From the NCBI GenBank assembly GCA_900539145.1, contig UQAX01000047.1:1-18524 (forward strand): DNA of 18,524 nt, written 5' to 3'. The position numbers and the translations under genes are program-made. This DNA is from an uncultured Blautia sp. Its GTDB lineage: Bacteria > Bacillota > Clostridia > Lachnospirales > Lachnospiraceae. The notes below the pieces were generated by a model. It worked only from the letters and a program-made list of their open reading frames with translations. It was not told the DNA's origin and made no database searches. Of this stretch, positions 6,217 to 13,694 are shown piece by piece; the first letter of the stretch is position 1; each line of letters opens with the position of its first letter.

Positions 6217-7110
6217 ATGGCAAGTGCAAAAGAAATACAAAGTCGTATGAAAAGCATCCGGGATACCATGAAAATTACCAATGCCATGTATATGATTTCT
6301 TCTTCAAAGCTGAAAAGAGCAAAGAAGGTTCTTACTGATACAGAGCCGTATTTTTACTCTTTACAGGCTGCCATCGGACGTATTTTAAGACATACATCGG
6401 AGATTGAACACCGGTATTTTGACGAACGTACAGAGATTTTGCCGGAGGACAAGAAAATCGGTTATATCGTAGTAAGTGCGGACAAAGGACTGGCAGGTGC
6501 GTATAACCATAATGTCTTTAAACTGGCAGAAGAGGGTATGGAGAAGAAACAGCATACACAACTGTTTGTGCTGGGAGAGGTAGGAAGACAGTATTTTTAT
6601 AAAAAAGACGTGTCTGTGGATACAAATTTCCGCTTTACAGTTCAGAAGCCTACCATGCACAGAGCCAGAGTCATCTCTGAAAAGATGATAGATATGTATT
6701 TAAAGGGCGAGCTCGACGAGGTACATATTATCTATACCCGTATGGCGAATGCAGCCTCAATGGTAGCGGAAAAGCAGCAGCTTTTACCGTTAAAGAAGGC
6801 TACCTTCGGTGCATCTGCACAGTTTTTGGTAGACACTCATCAGGAAGAAATTGAGATGGTTCCGTCAGCAGAAGAACTGCTGAATACCATTGTTCCAAAC
6901 TATTTAAGCGGTATGATTTACGGCTGTCTGGTAGAGTCTTATGCCAGTGAGCATAATTCCCGTATGCAGGCAATGGATGCGGCAACCACCAGTGCCAAAG
7001 AGATGTTAAAAGATTTATCCATTAAATATAATCGTGTCAGACAGGCTGCCATTACACAGGAAATTACTGAGGTAATCAGCGGTGCAAAGGCACAGAAAAA
7101 GAAACAATAA
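6217..7110 (+). CDS. atpG: F1Fo ATP synthase subunit gamma
   Basis: The 297-residue central rotor shaft of F1. The N-terminal coiled-coil helix (KEIQSRMKSIRDTMKITNAM) and the C-terminal helix (MDAATTSAKEMLKDLSIKYN followed by RQAAITQEITEVISGA) are both conserved, as is the central Rossmann-like domain with ADKGLAGAYN at about 89-98. Slightly longer than the typical 285-290 residues. It starts 4 bases after atpA, with AGGTGATAA as the ribosome binding site spanning the atpA stop codon. Confidence 0.96.
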   Translation: MASAKEIQSRMKSIRDTMKITNAMYMISSSKLKRAKKVLTDTEPYFYSLQAAIGRILRHTSEIEHRYFDERTEILPEDKKIGYIVVSADKGLAGAYNHNVFKLAEEGMEKKQHTQLFVLGEVGRQYFYKKDVSVDTNFRFTVQKPTMHRARVISEKMIDMYLKGELDEVHIIYTRMANAASMVAEKQQLLPLKKATFGASAQFLVDTHQEEIEMVPSAEELLNTIVPNYLSGMIYGCLVESYASEHNSRMQAMDAATTSAKEMLKDLSIKYNRVRQAAITQEITEVISGAKAQKKKQ

Positions 7111-7130
7111 AGGAAGGAGGTTTTTATACA

Positions 7131-8519
7131 ATGAATAAAGGAAAAATTGTACAGGTTATGGGCCCCGTTGTAGACGTGGAATTCCAGGAGCAGGACCTTC
7201 CAAGCATTAAAGATGCGCTTACCGTAGAGCTGAACGGAAAAAAAGTGGTTATGGAGGTTGCACAGCATATAGGAAATCATACAGTACGTTGTATTATGCT
7301 GGCATCCAGTGACGGACTTTGCAAGGATATGGAAGTTACAGCAACAGGACAGGGGATTTCCGTACCGGTAGGAAAAGAAACACTGGGACGTTTATTCAAT
7401 GTTTTAGGAGAAACCATTGATAAAGGAGAACAGCTTGATGATGCAGAGCACTGGGTTATTCACAGAGACCCTCCTGCATTTGATGAACAGAGTCCTGTTG
7501 TGGAAATTCTGGAAACAGGTATTAAAGTTATCGACTTATTGGCTCCTTATGCAAAGGGAGGTAAAATCGGTCTTTTCGGCGGCGCCGGAGTAGGTAAAAC
7601 AGTTCTTATTCAGGAGCTTATCAGCAACATTGCAACAGAGCACGGCGGTTACTCCATCTTTACAGGAGTAGGAGAGCGTTCCAGAGAGGGAAATGACCTT
7701 TGGAGCGAAATGAAGGAGTCCGGTGTTCTGGAGAAAACAGCGCTGGTATTCGGACAGATGAATGAGCCGCCGGGAGCTCGTATGCGTGTTGCGGAGACAG
7801 GGCTTACCATGGCAGAATATTTCCGTGACAAAGAGCATCAGAACGTGCTTTTATTTATTGATAATATTTTCCGTTTTACACAGGCAGGTTCTGAGGTATC
7901 CGCTCTTTTAGGGCGTATGCCTTCTGCTGTTGGATACCAGCCTACGCTGGCTACGGAAATGGGCGAATTACAGGAGCGAATTGCTTCCACAAAGAATGGT
8001 TCTGTTACATCTGTACAGGCTGTTTATGTGCCTGCGGATGACTTAACTGACCCGGCTCCTGCTACAACCTTTGCCCATTTGGATGCGACAACTGTATTGT
8101 CCAGAAAGATTGTAGAACAGGGTATTTATCCTGCGGTTGACCCGTTGGAGTCCAGTTCTCGTATTCTGGAGGCAGATGTGGTTGGACAGGAACATTATGA
8201 AGTTGCCAGAAAGGTACAGGAGTATCTTCAGAAATATAAAGAATTGCAGGATATTATTGCTATTCTGGGTATGGAAGAGCTTTCTGATGAAGATAAGAAA
8301 GTCGTTGCCAGAGCCAGAAAATTGCAGAAATTCCTTTCCCAGCCATTCCATGTGGCAGAAGTATTCACCGGTATTCCGGGAAAATACGTACCGTTAAAAG
8401 AAACCATTCGTGGATTTAAGATGATTGTGGAAGGTGAAATGGATGATTATCCGGAAAACGCTTTCTTCAATGTAGGTACTATTGATGAAGTAATTGAAAA
8501 AGCAAAGCAGAATGCCTAG
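7131..8519 (+). CDS. atpD: F1Fo ATP synthase subunit beta
   Basis: The 462-residue catalytic subunit of F1. P-loop GGAGVGKT at 150-157, catalytic Glu182 in GVGERSREGND, Walker B LLFIDNIFRF at 240-249, the signature PAVDPLESSSR at 334-344, and a DELSEED-like EELSDED (382-388) that contacts gamma and epsilon. Length is typical. A very strong AGGAAGGAGG site precedes the ATG, consistent with the high expression needed for a three-copy subunit. Spacing to atpG is 20 bases. Confidence 0.98.
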   Translation: MNKGKIVQVMGPVVDVEFQEQDLPSIKDALTVELNGKKVVMEVAQHIGNHTVRCIMLASSDGLCKDMEVTATGQGISVPVGKETLGRLFNVLGETIDKGEQLDDAEHWVIHRDPPAFDEQSPVVEILETGIKVIDLLAPYAKGGKIGLFGGAGVGKTVLIQELISNIATEHGGYSIFTGVGERSREGNDLWSEMKESGVLEKTALVFGQMNEPPGARMRVAETGLTMAEYFRDKEHQNVLLFIDNIFRFTQAGSEVSALLGRMPSAVGYQPTLATEMGELQERIASTKNGSVTSVQAVYVPADDLTDPAPATTFAHLDATTVLSRKIVEQGIYPAVDPLESSSRILEADVVGQEHYEVARKVQEYLQKYKELQDIIAILGMEELSDEDKKVVARARKLQKFLSQPFHVAEVFTGIPGKYVPLKETIRGFKMIVEGEMDDYPENAFFNVGTIDEVIEKAKQNA

Positions 8520-8538
8520 TCCAAAGGAGTGAGGAAAA

Positions 8539-8949
8539 ATGGGAACATTTGGTTTAAATGTAATTGCCAGCGATAAAGATTTTTATCATGGCAGAGGTAC
8601 AAGTATTTCACTCCCGGCAAAGGACGGAAGCATTACCATTTTAGCCCACCACGCAGATATGATGATAGCGATTGTTCCCGGAGAAATGCGTATTCGGACA
8701 GAAGACGGCACAGAGCATATTGCTATTGTGGGAGGCGGTTTTGCCCAGATTATCAATAACCGTGTGACGGTTTTGGCAGACAGTATAGAAAAGCCGGAGG
8801 ATATTGACGTAAAACGTGCAAAAGAAGCGAAGGAAAGAGCGGAAGAGCAGCTTCGCCAGCAGCAGAGTATGCAGGAATACTATGTTTCCAAGGCATCTCT
8901 GGCAAGAGCGATGGCACGTATGAAAGCGGCAAGAGACAGAAGAATTTAA
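8539..8949 (+). CDS. atpC: F1Fo ATP synthase subunit epsilon
   Basis: A 136-residue F1 epsilon subunit. Residues 1-85 form the beta-sandwich that binds gamma (LPAKDGSITILAHHADM is typical). Residues about 90-136 form the two-helix C-terminal domain that can inhibit ATP hydrolysis; it is complete here. The start ATG follows AAAGGAGTGAGG and lies 19 bases after atpD. Last gene of the operon; its stop codon is immediately followed by the long hairpin at 8948-9065. Confidence 0.95.
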   Translation: MGTFGLNVIASDKDFYHGRGTSISLPAKDGSITILAHHADMMIAIVPGEMRIRTEDGTEHIAIVGGGFAQIINNRVTVLADSIEKPEDIDVKRAKEAKERAEEQLRQQQSMQEYYVSKASLARAMARMKAARDRRI

Positions 8950-9065
8950 AAGATGAGGCTGTTGCATTAAGTGATATCGAGAATATTTATACATTATGTG
9001 GACAATAAATTTGCTAAAATGTATAAATATTCTGATTTTTGCTTAATGTGATAGCCTCATCTTTT
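8948..9065. repeat. Very long hairpin after atpC: terminator and possible small inserted element
   Basis: Two arms of about 48 bases surround a 22-base loop (8996-9017). The outer stem pairs 8948-8960 with 9053-9065 (13 bp: AAAAGATGAGGCT). Four bases then pair as U-A or G-U wobbles, CATTAAG (8965-8971) pairs with 9042-9048, an 8-base poorly paired stretch follows, and 16 perfect bp pair 8980-8995 with 9018-9033. T6 at 9062-9067 follows the last G/C of the stem, so it should terminate the atp transcript. The size and mismatch pattern exceed an ordinary terminator and resemble the terminal inverted repeats of a small non-autonomous element. I saw no clear target-site duplication. Confidence 0.75.
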
Positions 9066-9148
9066 TTCATTTCATAGGAAATTGCGTCCTAACATCATTA
9101 TTTAGAGTTATGTATTACATTCTAATTAGTTATAGCGTTCAGATTGCA

Positions 9149-9177
9149 TTGACAAAGCTTTTGATAGTTGGTAGAAT
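9149..9177 (+). promoter_or_regulatory. Promoter of ilvN-ilvC
   Basis: Perfect -35 TTGACA (9149-9154), 17-base spacer, and -10 TAGAAT (9172-9177, five of six). The start would fall near 9184, leaving a leader of about 35 bases. That is too short for a T-box or a peptide attenuator, so control is probably at initiation or by the ACT-domain feedback of the product. Confidence 0.75.
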
Positions 9178-9217
9178 GACAGAAAAGTTAGCCAAAAGGC
9201 AGAGGAGAAGATGCTGT

Positions 9218-9736
9218 ATGAACAAGAGAATATTGTCTATTCTGGTTGAAAATACAGCCGGCGTACTGAGTAGAGTTTCGGGATTGTTCAGCCGCCGGGG
9301 TTATAACATTGACAGCTTATCGGCAGGAATTACCACAGATCCCAATTATACCCGTATGACAGTCGTATGTAAGGGTGATGAGTTAATTCTGGAGCAGATA
9401 ACACGACAGGTAGAGAAACTGGAAGACGTTCTTTCTGTAAAAGTATTAAAAGACGATCAAAGTGTTACCAGAGAGCTGATGCTGGTAAAAGTCAGAGTTT
9501 CACCGGAGCAGCGGGCGGGGATTACAGCGATTGTAGATATTTTCAGAGCCAATATCATAGATGTAGGAAAAGAGTCCATGATTGTAGAGCTCACCGGAAA
9601 TAAATCAAAGCTGGAAGCTTTTATAGACTTGCTTGACGGTTATGAAATTCTGGAAATAGCCAGAACCGGTATTGCCGGACTTTCAAGAGGTTCTGATGAC
9701 ATTTTCTATCTTTCAGAGGATGAGGAAGAGTTTTAA
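9218..9736 (+). CDS. ilvN: Acetolactate synthase small (regulatory) subunit
   Basis: A 172-residue regulatory subunit of acetohydroxyacid synthase, first common step of valine, leucine and isoleucine synthesis. Residues 3-75 form the ACT domain (RILSILVENTAGVLSRVSGL, then RGYNIDSLSAG) that binds valine in homologues. The second domain starts around RELMLVKVRVS. Length fits the long (about 160-175 residue) type. ATG 9218 is chosen because GAGGAG (9202-9207) lies 10 bases upstream and it gives the canonical N-terminus MNKRILSILVENTAGV. The frame is open further upstream to ATG 9110, but that would place the promoter inside the coding region. The catalytic large subunit (ilvB) is not in the window, so its gene must be elsewhere. 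ilvC follows after 30 bases. Confidence 0.95.
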   Translation: MNKRILSILVENTAGVLSRVSGLFSRRGYNIDSLSAGITTDPNYTRMTVVCKGDELILEQITRQVEKLEDVLSVKVLKDDQSVTRELMLVKVRVSPEQRAGITAIVDIFRANIIDVGKESMIVELTGNKSKLEAFIDLLDGYEILEIARTGIAGLSRGSDDIFYLSEDEEEF

Positions 9737-9766
9737 TTTTATTACATAAATAGGAGGAATATACAA

Positions 9767-10780
9767 ATGGCAGTAAAAATTTATTATCAGGAAGATTGTA
9801 ATTTAGCTCTTTTAGAGGGAAAAACCATTGCGATTATCGGATACGGCAGTCAGGGACATGCTCACGCATTGAACTTAAAGGAGTCCGGCTGTAATGTAAT
9901 CGTAGGCTTATATGAAGGCTCTAAATCTTGGGACAAGGCAGTAAAACAGGGATTTGAAGTTTATACAGCGGCAGAAGCAGCAAAAAAAGCCGATATTATC
10001 ATGATTTTAATCAATGATGAAAAACAGGCAAAATTATATAAAGAAGACATCGAGCCAAATCTGGAAGAAGGCAATATGCTGATGTTTGCTCATGGCTTTG
10101 CAATTCATTTCGGACAGATTAAGCCGCCGGCTTACGTGGACGTAACTATGATTGCACCAAAAGCGCCGGGACACACAGTAAGAAGCGAATATCAGATCGG
10201 CAGAGGAACTCCATGTCTGGTAGCTGTTCAGCAGGACTACACAGGAAAGGCAAAAGAAAAAGCATTGGCTTACGCAGCAGCGCTTGGTGGTGCAAGAGCC
10301 GGAGTTTTGGAAACAACCTTTAAAGTAGAGACAGAAACAGACCTTTTCGGAGAGCAGGCAGTGCTTTGTGGCGGTGTTACAGCTCTTATGAAAGCAGGAT
10401 TTGAAACTTTAGTAGAAGCAGGATATGCACCGGAAAACGCATATTTTGAATGTATTCACGAAATGAAGCTGATTGTAGATTTGATTTACGAAAGCGGATT
10501 TAAAGGAATGCGTTATTCTATTTCTAATACAGCAGAATTTGGTGATTATATTACAGGACCAAAGATTGTTACAGACGAGACAAAAAAAGCAATGAAACAG
10601 ATTTTAGCAGATATTCAGGACGGAACATTTGCAAAGAACTGGATTTTGGAAAATCAGTCCGGATGTATGCACTTTGGCGCAATGAGAAGAAGAGAAGCAG
10701 AACACCAGTTAGAAGAAGTCGGTGCAGAGCTTCGTAAGCTGTATAGCTGGAACGGAAAAGAAAAATTGATTGATAACTAA
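9767..10780 (+). CDS. ilvC: Ketol-acid reductoisomerase (class I)
   Basis: A 337-residue enzyme that isomerises and reduces acetolactate or acetohydroxybutyrate in valine/isoleucine synthesis, using Mg2+ and a nicotinamide cofactor. Rossmann motif GYGSQGHAHA (25-34), His109, Lys132 in PKAPGH, metal ligands Asp192 and Glu196 in ETDLFGEQ, and Glu228/Glu232 in the C-terminal knotted domain are all present. The cofactor-selecting loop reads VGLYEGSKSW (46-55). Most NADPH enzymes have Arg at the Tyr49 position, while Ser52 and Ser54 remain. Cofactor preference therefore cannot be assumed. Good AGGAGG site. Shares the ilvN promoter and ends just before a two-way terminator. Confidence 0.97.
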   Translation: MAVKIYYQEDCNLALLEGKTIAIIGYGSQGHAHALNLKESGCNVIVGLYEGSKSWDKAVKQGFEVYTAAEAAKKADIIMILINDEKQAKLYKEDIEPNLEEGNMLMFAHGFAIHFGQIKPPAYVDVTMIAPKAPGHTVRSEYQIGRGTPCLVAVQQDYTGKAKEKALAYAAALGGARAGVLETTFKVETETDLFGEQAVLCGGVTALMKAGFETLVEAGYAPENAYFECIHEMKLIVDLIYESGFKGMRYSISNTAEFGDYITGPKIVTDETKKAMKQILADIQDGTFAKNWILENQSGCMHFGAMRRREAEHQLEEVGAELRKLYSWNGKEKLIDN

Positions 10781-10787
10781 TAAAAGG

Positions 10788-10819
10788 AGCACTTCTGAGC
10801 TTAATCAGAAGTGCTTTTT
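10788..10819. terminator. Bidirectional terminator shared by ilvC and the lysR gene
   Basis: Perfect 11-bp stem AGCACTTCTGA (10788-10798) and TCAGAAGTGCT (10805-10815) with a 6-base loop, followed by T5 on the plus strand, so it terminates ilvNC. On the minus strand the stem is followed by CCTTTTATTA, a weaker tail. The stop codon of the convergent LysR gene (complement of 10801-10803) lies inside the loop. Confidence 0.88.
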
Positions 10820-11700
10820 CTGTAAAAATGTATAAATTCTTTTACTGCTTTGTTTTGGCTGATATTTTCAGGTAATGCAAAACCAATTTCTCGTTTGTTT
10901 ATGGATATAGGAAGGGGAACTTCTATCAGAGAACCTTCTGCCAATTCTTTTTCTACAAATTGTCGTATGACACAGGCAATCCCCATGCCTATTTTGGCAA
11001 ATTCAATGAGTAAGTCCATGGTGGAAACTTCCAAAAGATTATCCGCTTCCATACGGCAGGAGGCAAGATAGTCGTCAATATACTGTCGTGTCATATTTCC
11101 TTTATTTAATAGCATTAAGGTAGCAGACTGAAAAGGATTTTCTGAGTAATCGCTGCGTTTGGAAAGATGCTCCATATAGGATTTTGTGCATACGAAAATG
11201 TCTTCGATTTCTCCCAATGAGTCAAAATGCGTATGGTAGAGACGCTCCGGTTTTCCAATAAGCCCTAAGTCAACTTTGTTTTCTTTTAAAAGCTGCAAGG
11301 TATGATTAGTGGACTGACACTCAATGGAAATACGAATATGGGGATGGGTTTCAATAAATTCCTTTAAGTACGGCAAAAGAACGTATTTGCACAATGTGGT
11401 GGATACGCCGATATGTATATGTCCGATGCCAAGCTCGTGAATTTTTTTGATTTGTGTTTCACCTTTTTCCAGAGAATAAAAAGCGTTTTGAACGTAATGA
11501 TAGAGAAGTTCGCCTTCTTCTGTTAGCTGAACGCCTCTGGAATTACGGGAAAAAAGAGAAACTTCTAAATTTTCCTCCAATTTACGAATGGATTTGCTGA
11601 TTGCAGGCTGGCTGATGTAAAGTCTGGCAGCGGCTTTTGAAATATTTCCTGTATTTGCCACTGTATAAAATACCCGATATAGGGAAAGGTTTTGATCCAT
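10801..11700 (-). CDS. LysR-family transcriptional regulator, probable leuCD activator
   Basis: A 299-residue LysR-type regulator. The N-terminal winged HTH spans about residues 1-60 (FYTVANTGNISKAAARLYIS then QPAISKSIRKLEE). A linker helix and the two-lobe effector-binding domain follow (about 85-295, with HIHIGVSTTLCKYVLLPYL at its start). The chosen start, complement of 11698-11700, gives MDQNLSLYRVF and has GGAG 8 bases upstream on the minus strand. An in-frame ATG eight codons earlier lacks a suitable site. The gene is divergent from leuC with 121 bases between, the usual arrangement for a LysR protein and its target, so control of leuCD is inferred. The inducer is unknown; in branched-chain pathways it is often an intermediate. 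Its 3' end is embedded in the shared terminator. Confidence 0.92.
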   Translation of the reverse strand: MDQNLSLYRVFYTVANTGNISKAAARLYISQPAISKSIRKLEENLEVSLFSRNSRGVQLTEEGELLYHYVQNAFYSLEKGETQIKKIHELGIGHIHIGVSTTLCKYVLLPYLKEFIETHPHIRISIECQSTNHTLQLLKENKVDLGLIGKPERLYHTHFDSLGEIEDIFVCTKSYMEHLSKRSDYSENPFQSATLMLLNKGNMTRQYIDDYLASCRMEADNLLEVSTMDLLIEFAKIGMGIACVIRQFVEKELAEGSLIEVPLPISINKREIGFALPENISQNKAVKEFIHFYRKSTSD

Positions 11701-11722
11701 ATTTTTTGCTCCTTTGAAACTC

Positions 11723-11771
11723 ATAAGTTTAAGTTATAGCTCTTATAGTCAATATGTATTTCTAGTATAAC
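11723..11771 (+). promoter_or_regulatory. leuCD promoter with LysR-type box
   Basis: A -10 TATAAC (11766-11771) has only a poor -35 (TTATAG, 11743-11748), as expected of an activator-dependent promoter. Upstream is ATAA-N7-TTAT (11723-11737), an interrupted dyad containing a T-N11-A LysR box. A direct repeat TTATAG (11734-11739 and 11743-11748) continues toward the -35. On the other strand TTGACT (complement of 11747-11752) may be the -35 of the regulator gene itself, so the two promoters would overlap. Confidence 0.5.
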
Positions 11772-11821
11772 AAAGCCCATGCTAAAATGGCAATAGCAGA
11801 AATAAATCGGAGGTGGATTTT

Positions 11822-13090
11822 GTGGGAATGACAATGACACAAAAAATATTAGCAGCCCATGCAGGGCTTGAAAAAGTAGAGGCAGGACAGTTGATTGAGG
11901 CAGAATTGGATTTAGTGCTGGGCAATGATATCACTTCTCCTGTGGCAATTCATGAAATGGAAAAGATGAAAGCAGAAGGTGTTTTTCATAAAGATAAAAT
12001 TGCATTGGTTATGGACCATTTTATTCCAAATAAAGATATTAAATCAGCGGAAAACTGCAAATGCGTAAGAGAATTTGCAGCCCGTCATGAAATTACCAAT
12101 TATTTTGACGTAGGAGAAATGGGAATTGAGCATGCTCTTTTACCGGAAAGCGGTTTGACGGTGGCAGGAGATGCCATTATCGGGGCAGACTCCCATACCT
12201 GTACTTACGGAGCTTTGGGAGCATTTTCTACCGGTGTTGGAAGCACAGATATGGCGGCGGCAATGGTAACGGGAAAAGCATGGTTTAAAGTTCCCTCTGC
12301 CATTCGCATCAACTTAATCGGAAAACCTTCTAAATGGGTAAGCGGCAAAGATGTAATCCTGCATCTCATCGGAAAAATCGGTGTTGACGGAGCGTTATAT
12401 AAATCTCTGGAATTTACAGGGGAGGGTGTGAAAAATCTTTCTATGGATGACCGTTTTACTATTGCAAATATGGCGATTGAAGCGGGGGCAAAAAACGGTA
12501 TTTTCCCGGTAGATGAAAAGACTGAGGAATATATGAAGGAACATTCCAAACGACCATATAAACGTTATGAGCCTGACGAGGATGCAGTTTATGATGAGGA
12601 ATATACCATTGATTTAAGCAAGTTAAGACCTACGGTGGCATTTCCGCATTTACCTTCCAATACAAAGACCATAGATGAAATACAGGATGATGTTATCATC
12701 CAGCAATCGGTTATCGGTTCTTGTACCAACGGAAGAATTGACGATTTAAGATGCGCTGCTCAGATATTAAAAAATCGTAAGGTAAAAAAAGGTGTGCGCT
12801 GCATTATTATTCCTGCAACACAGAAAATCTATCTTCAGGCATTGGAAGAAGGATTGCTGAAAATCTTTATTGAAGCCGGCGCTGTGGTAAGTACGCCAAC
12901 CTGCGGTCCGTGCTTGGGCGGTTATATGGGCATTTTGGCAGAGGGAGAACGCTGCATTTCTACAACAAACAGAAACTTTGTAGGAAGAATGGGGCATGTA
13001 AAATCAGAAGTTTATCTTGCAAGTCCGGCAGTGGCAGCAGCCAGCGCCATAACAGGAAAAATTTCAAGTCCGGAAGAATTGGGGGAATAG
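11822..13090 (+). CDS. leuC: 3-isopropylmalate dehydratase large subunit
   Basis: A 422-residue aconitase-superfamily subunit that, with LeuD, converts 2-isopropylmalate to 3-isopropylmalate in leucine synthesis. Numbered from the chosen start, the 4Fe-4S ligands are Cys301 (GSCTNGRIDDLR) and Cys361/Cys364 (TPTCGPCLGG). The conserved GADSHTCTYGALGAFSTGVG lies around 121-140. This is the short LeuC type that pairs with a separate LeuD of about 160 residues. GTG 11822 is 8 bases after GGAGG (11809-11813) and yields MGMTMTQKILAAHAGL. In-frame GTG 11813 overlaps the ribosome binding site and ATG 11828 is too far. It is the first gene of the leuCD unit, 121 bases from the divergent LysR gene. A homoaconitase role is possible for this family but less likely here. 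Confidence 0.95.
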   Translation: MGMTMTQKILAAHAGLEKVEAGQLIEAELDLVLGNDITSPVAIHEMEKMKAEGVFHKDKIALVMDHFIPNKDIKSAENCKCVREFAARHEITNYFDVGEMGIEHALLPESGLTVAGDAIIGADSHTCTYGALGAFSTGVGSTDMAAAMVTGKAWFKVPSAIRINLIGKPSKWVSGKDVILHLIGKIGVDGALYKSLEFTGEGVKNLSMDDRFTIANMAIEAGAKNGIFPVDEKTEEYMKEHSKRPYKRYEPDEDAVYDEEYTIDLSKLRPTVAFPHLPSNTKTIDEIQDDVIIQQSVIGSCTNGRIDDLRCAAQILKNRKVKKGVRCIIIPATQKIYLQALEEGLLKIFIEAGAVVSTPTCGPCLGGYMGILAEGERCISTTNRNFVGRMGHVKSEVYLASPAVAAASAITGKISSPEELGE

Positions 13091-13093
13091 AAA

Positions 13094-13582
13094 ATGAAAG
13101 TAAAAGGAAATGCTTTTAAATATGGAGACAACGTAGACACTGACGTAATTATTCCTGCCAGATACTTAAATTCATCAAAGGCAGAAGAATTGGCAGCTCA
13201 TTGTATGGAAGATATTGATAAAAATTTTGTGAATGAGGTAAAAAAAGGCGATATTTTGGCGGCAAACAAAAATTTTGGCTGCGGTTCTTCAAGGGAACAT
13301 GCGCCTATGGCAATTAAAGCCGCCGGCATCAGTTGCGTAATTGCGGAAACCTTTGCCCGTATTTTTTACAGAAATGCCATCAATATCGGACTTCCTATTG
13401 TAGAATGTCCGGAGGCTGCCAGAGATATGGAAAAAGGCGATGAGGTGGAAGTGGATTTTGACAATGGTATTATCCGTAATCTTTCTAAAGAGAAGGAATA
13501 TCCCATTCAGCCGTTCCCTGAATTTATGCAGAGAATTATTGAGGCAGAAGGTTTAGTAAATTATATTATAAAGAATAAATGA
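13094..13582 (+). CDS. leuD: 3-isopropylmalate dehydratase small subunit
   Basis: A 162-residue swivel-domain partner of LeuC. Family motifs: GDNVDTDVIIPARYLN (11-26) and FGCGSSREHAP (61-71), followed by AETFARIFYRNAINIGLP (84-101). It starts 3 bases after leuC, with GGGGGAA across the leuC stop region as ribosome binding site, so the two are co-translated. leuB, which often follows, is absent. I see no convincing terminator in the 112 bases before the next gene. Confidence 0.96.
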   Translation: MKVKGNAFKYGDNVDTDVIIPARYLNSSKAEELAAHCMEDIDKNFVNEVKKGDILAANKNFGCGSSREHAPMAIKAAGISCVIAETFARIFYRNAINIGLPIVECPEAARDMEKGDEVEVDFDNGIIRNLSKEKEYPIQPFPEFMQRIIEAEGLVNYIIKNK

Positions 13583-13694
13583 AAAATCTTATATTTTTAT
13601 AATGTGTGTTCCTGTTCTTGATTTCCCAGCATAAAGTAATTATACTTACCCTTTGAAGTGAAACACGGGGAATATTCAGATAGGAGTGAGTATA

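Noticed and set aside
9067..9217. T-box or attenuator leader before ilvN
   Set aside because: The best promoter leaves only about 35 bases of leader, and no T-box core sequence or terminator/antiterminator pair is visible; only a 5-bp TAGGA/TCCTA repeat lies upstream.
9110..9217. N-terminal extension of ilvN from ATG 9110
   Set aside because: It would contain the near-consensus promoter, lacks a ribosome binding site, and is not like the family N-terminus.
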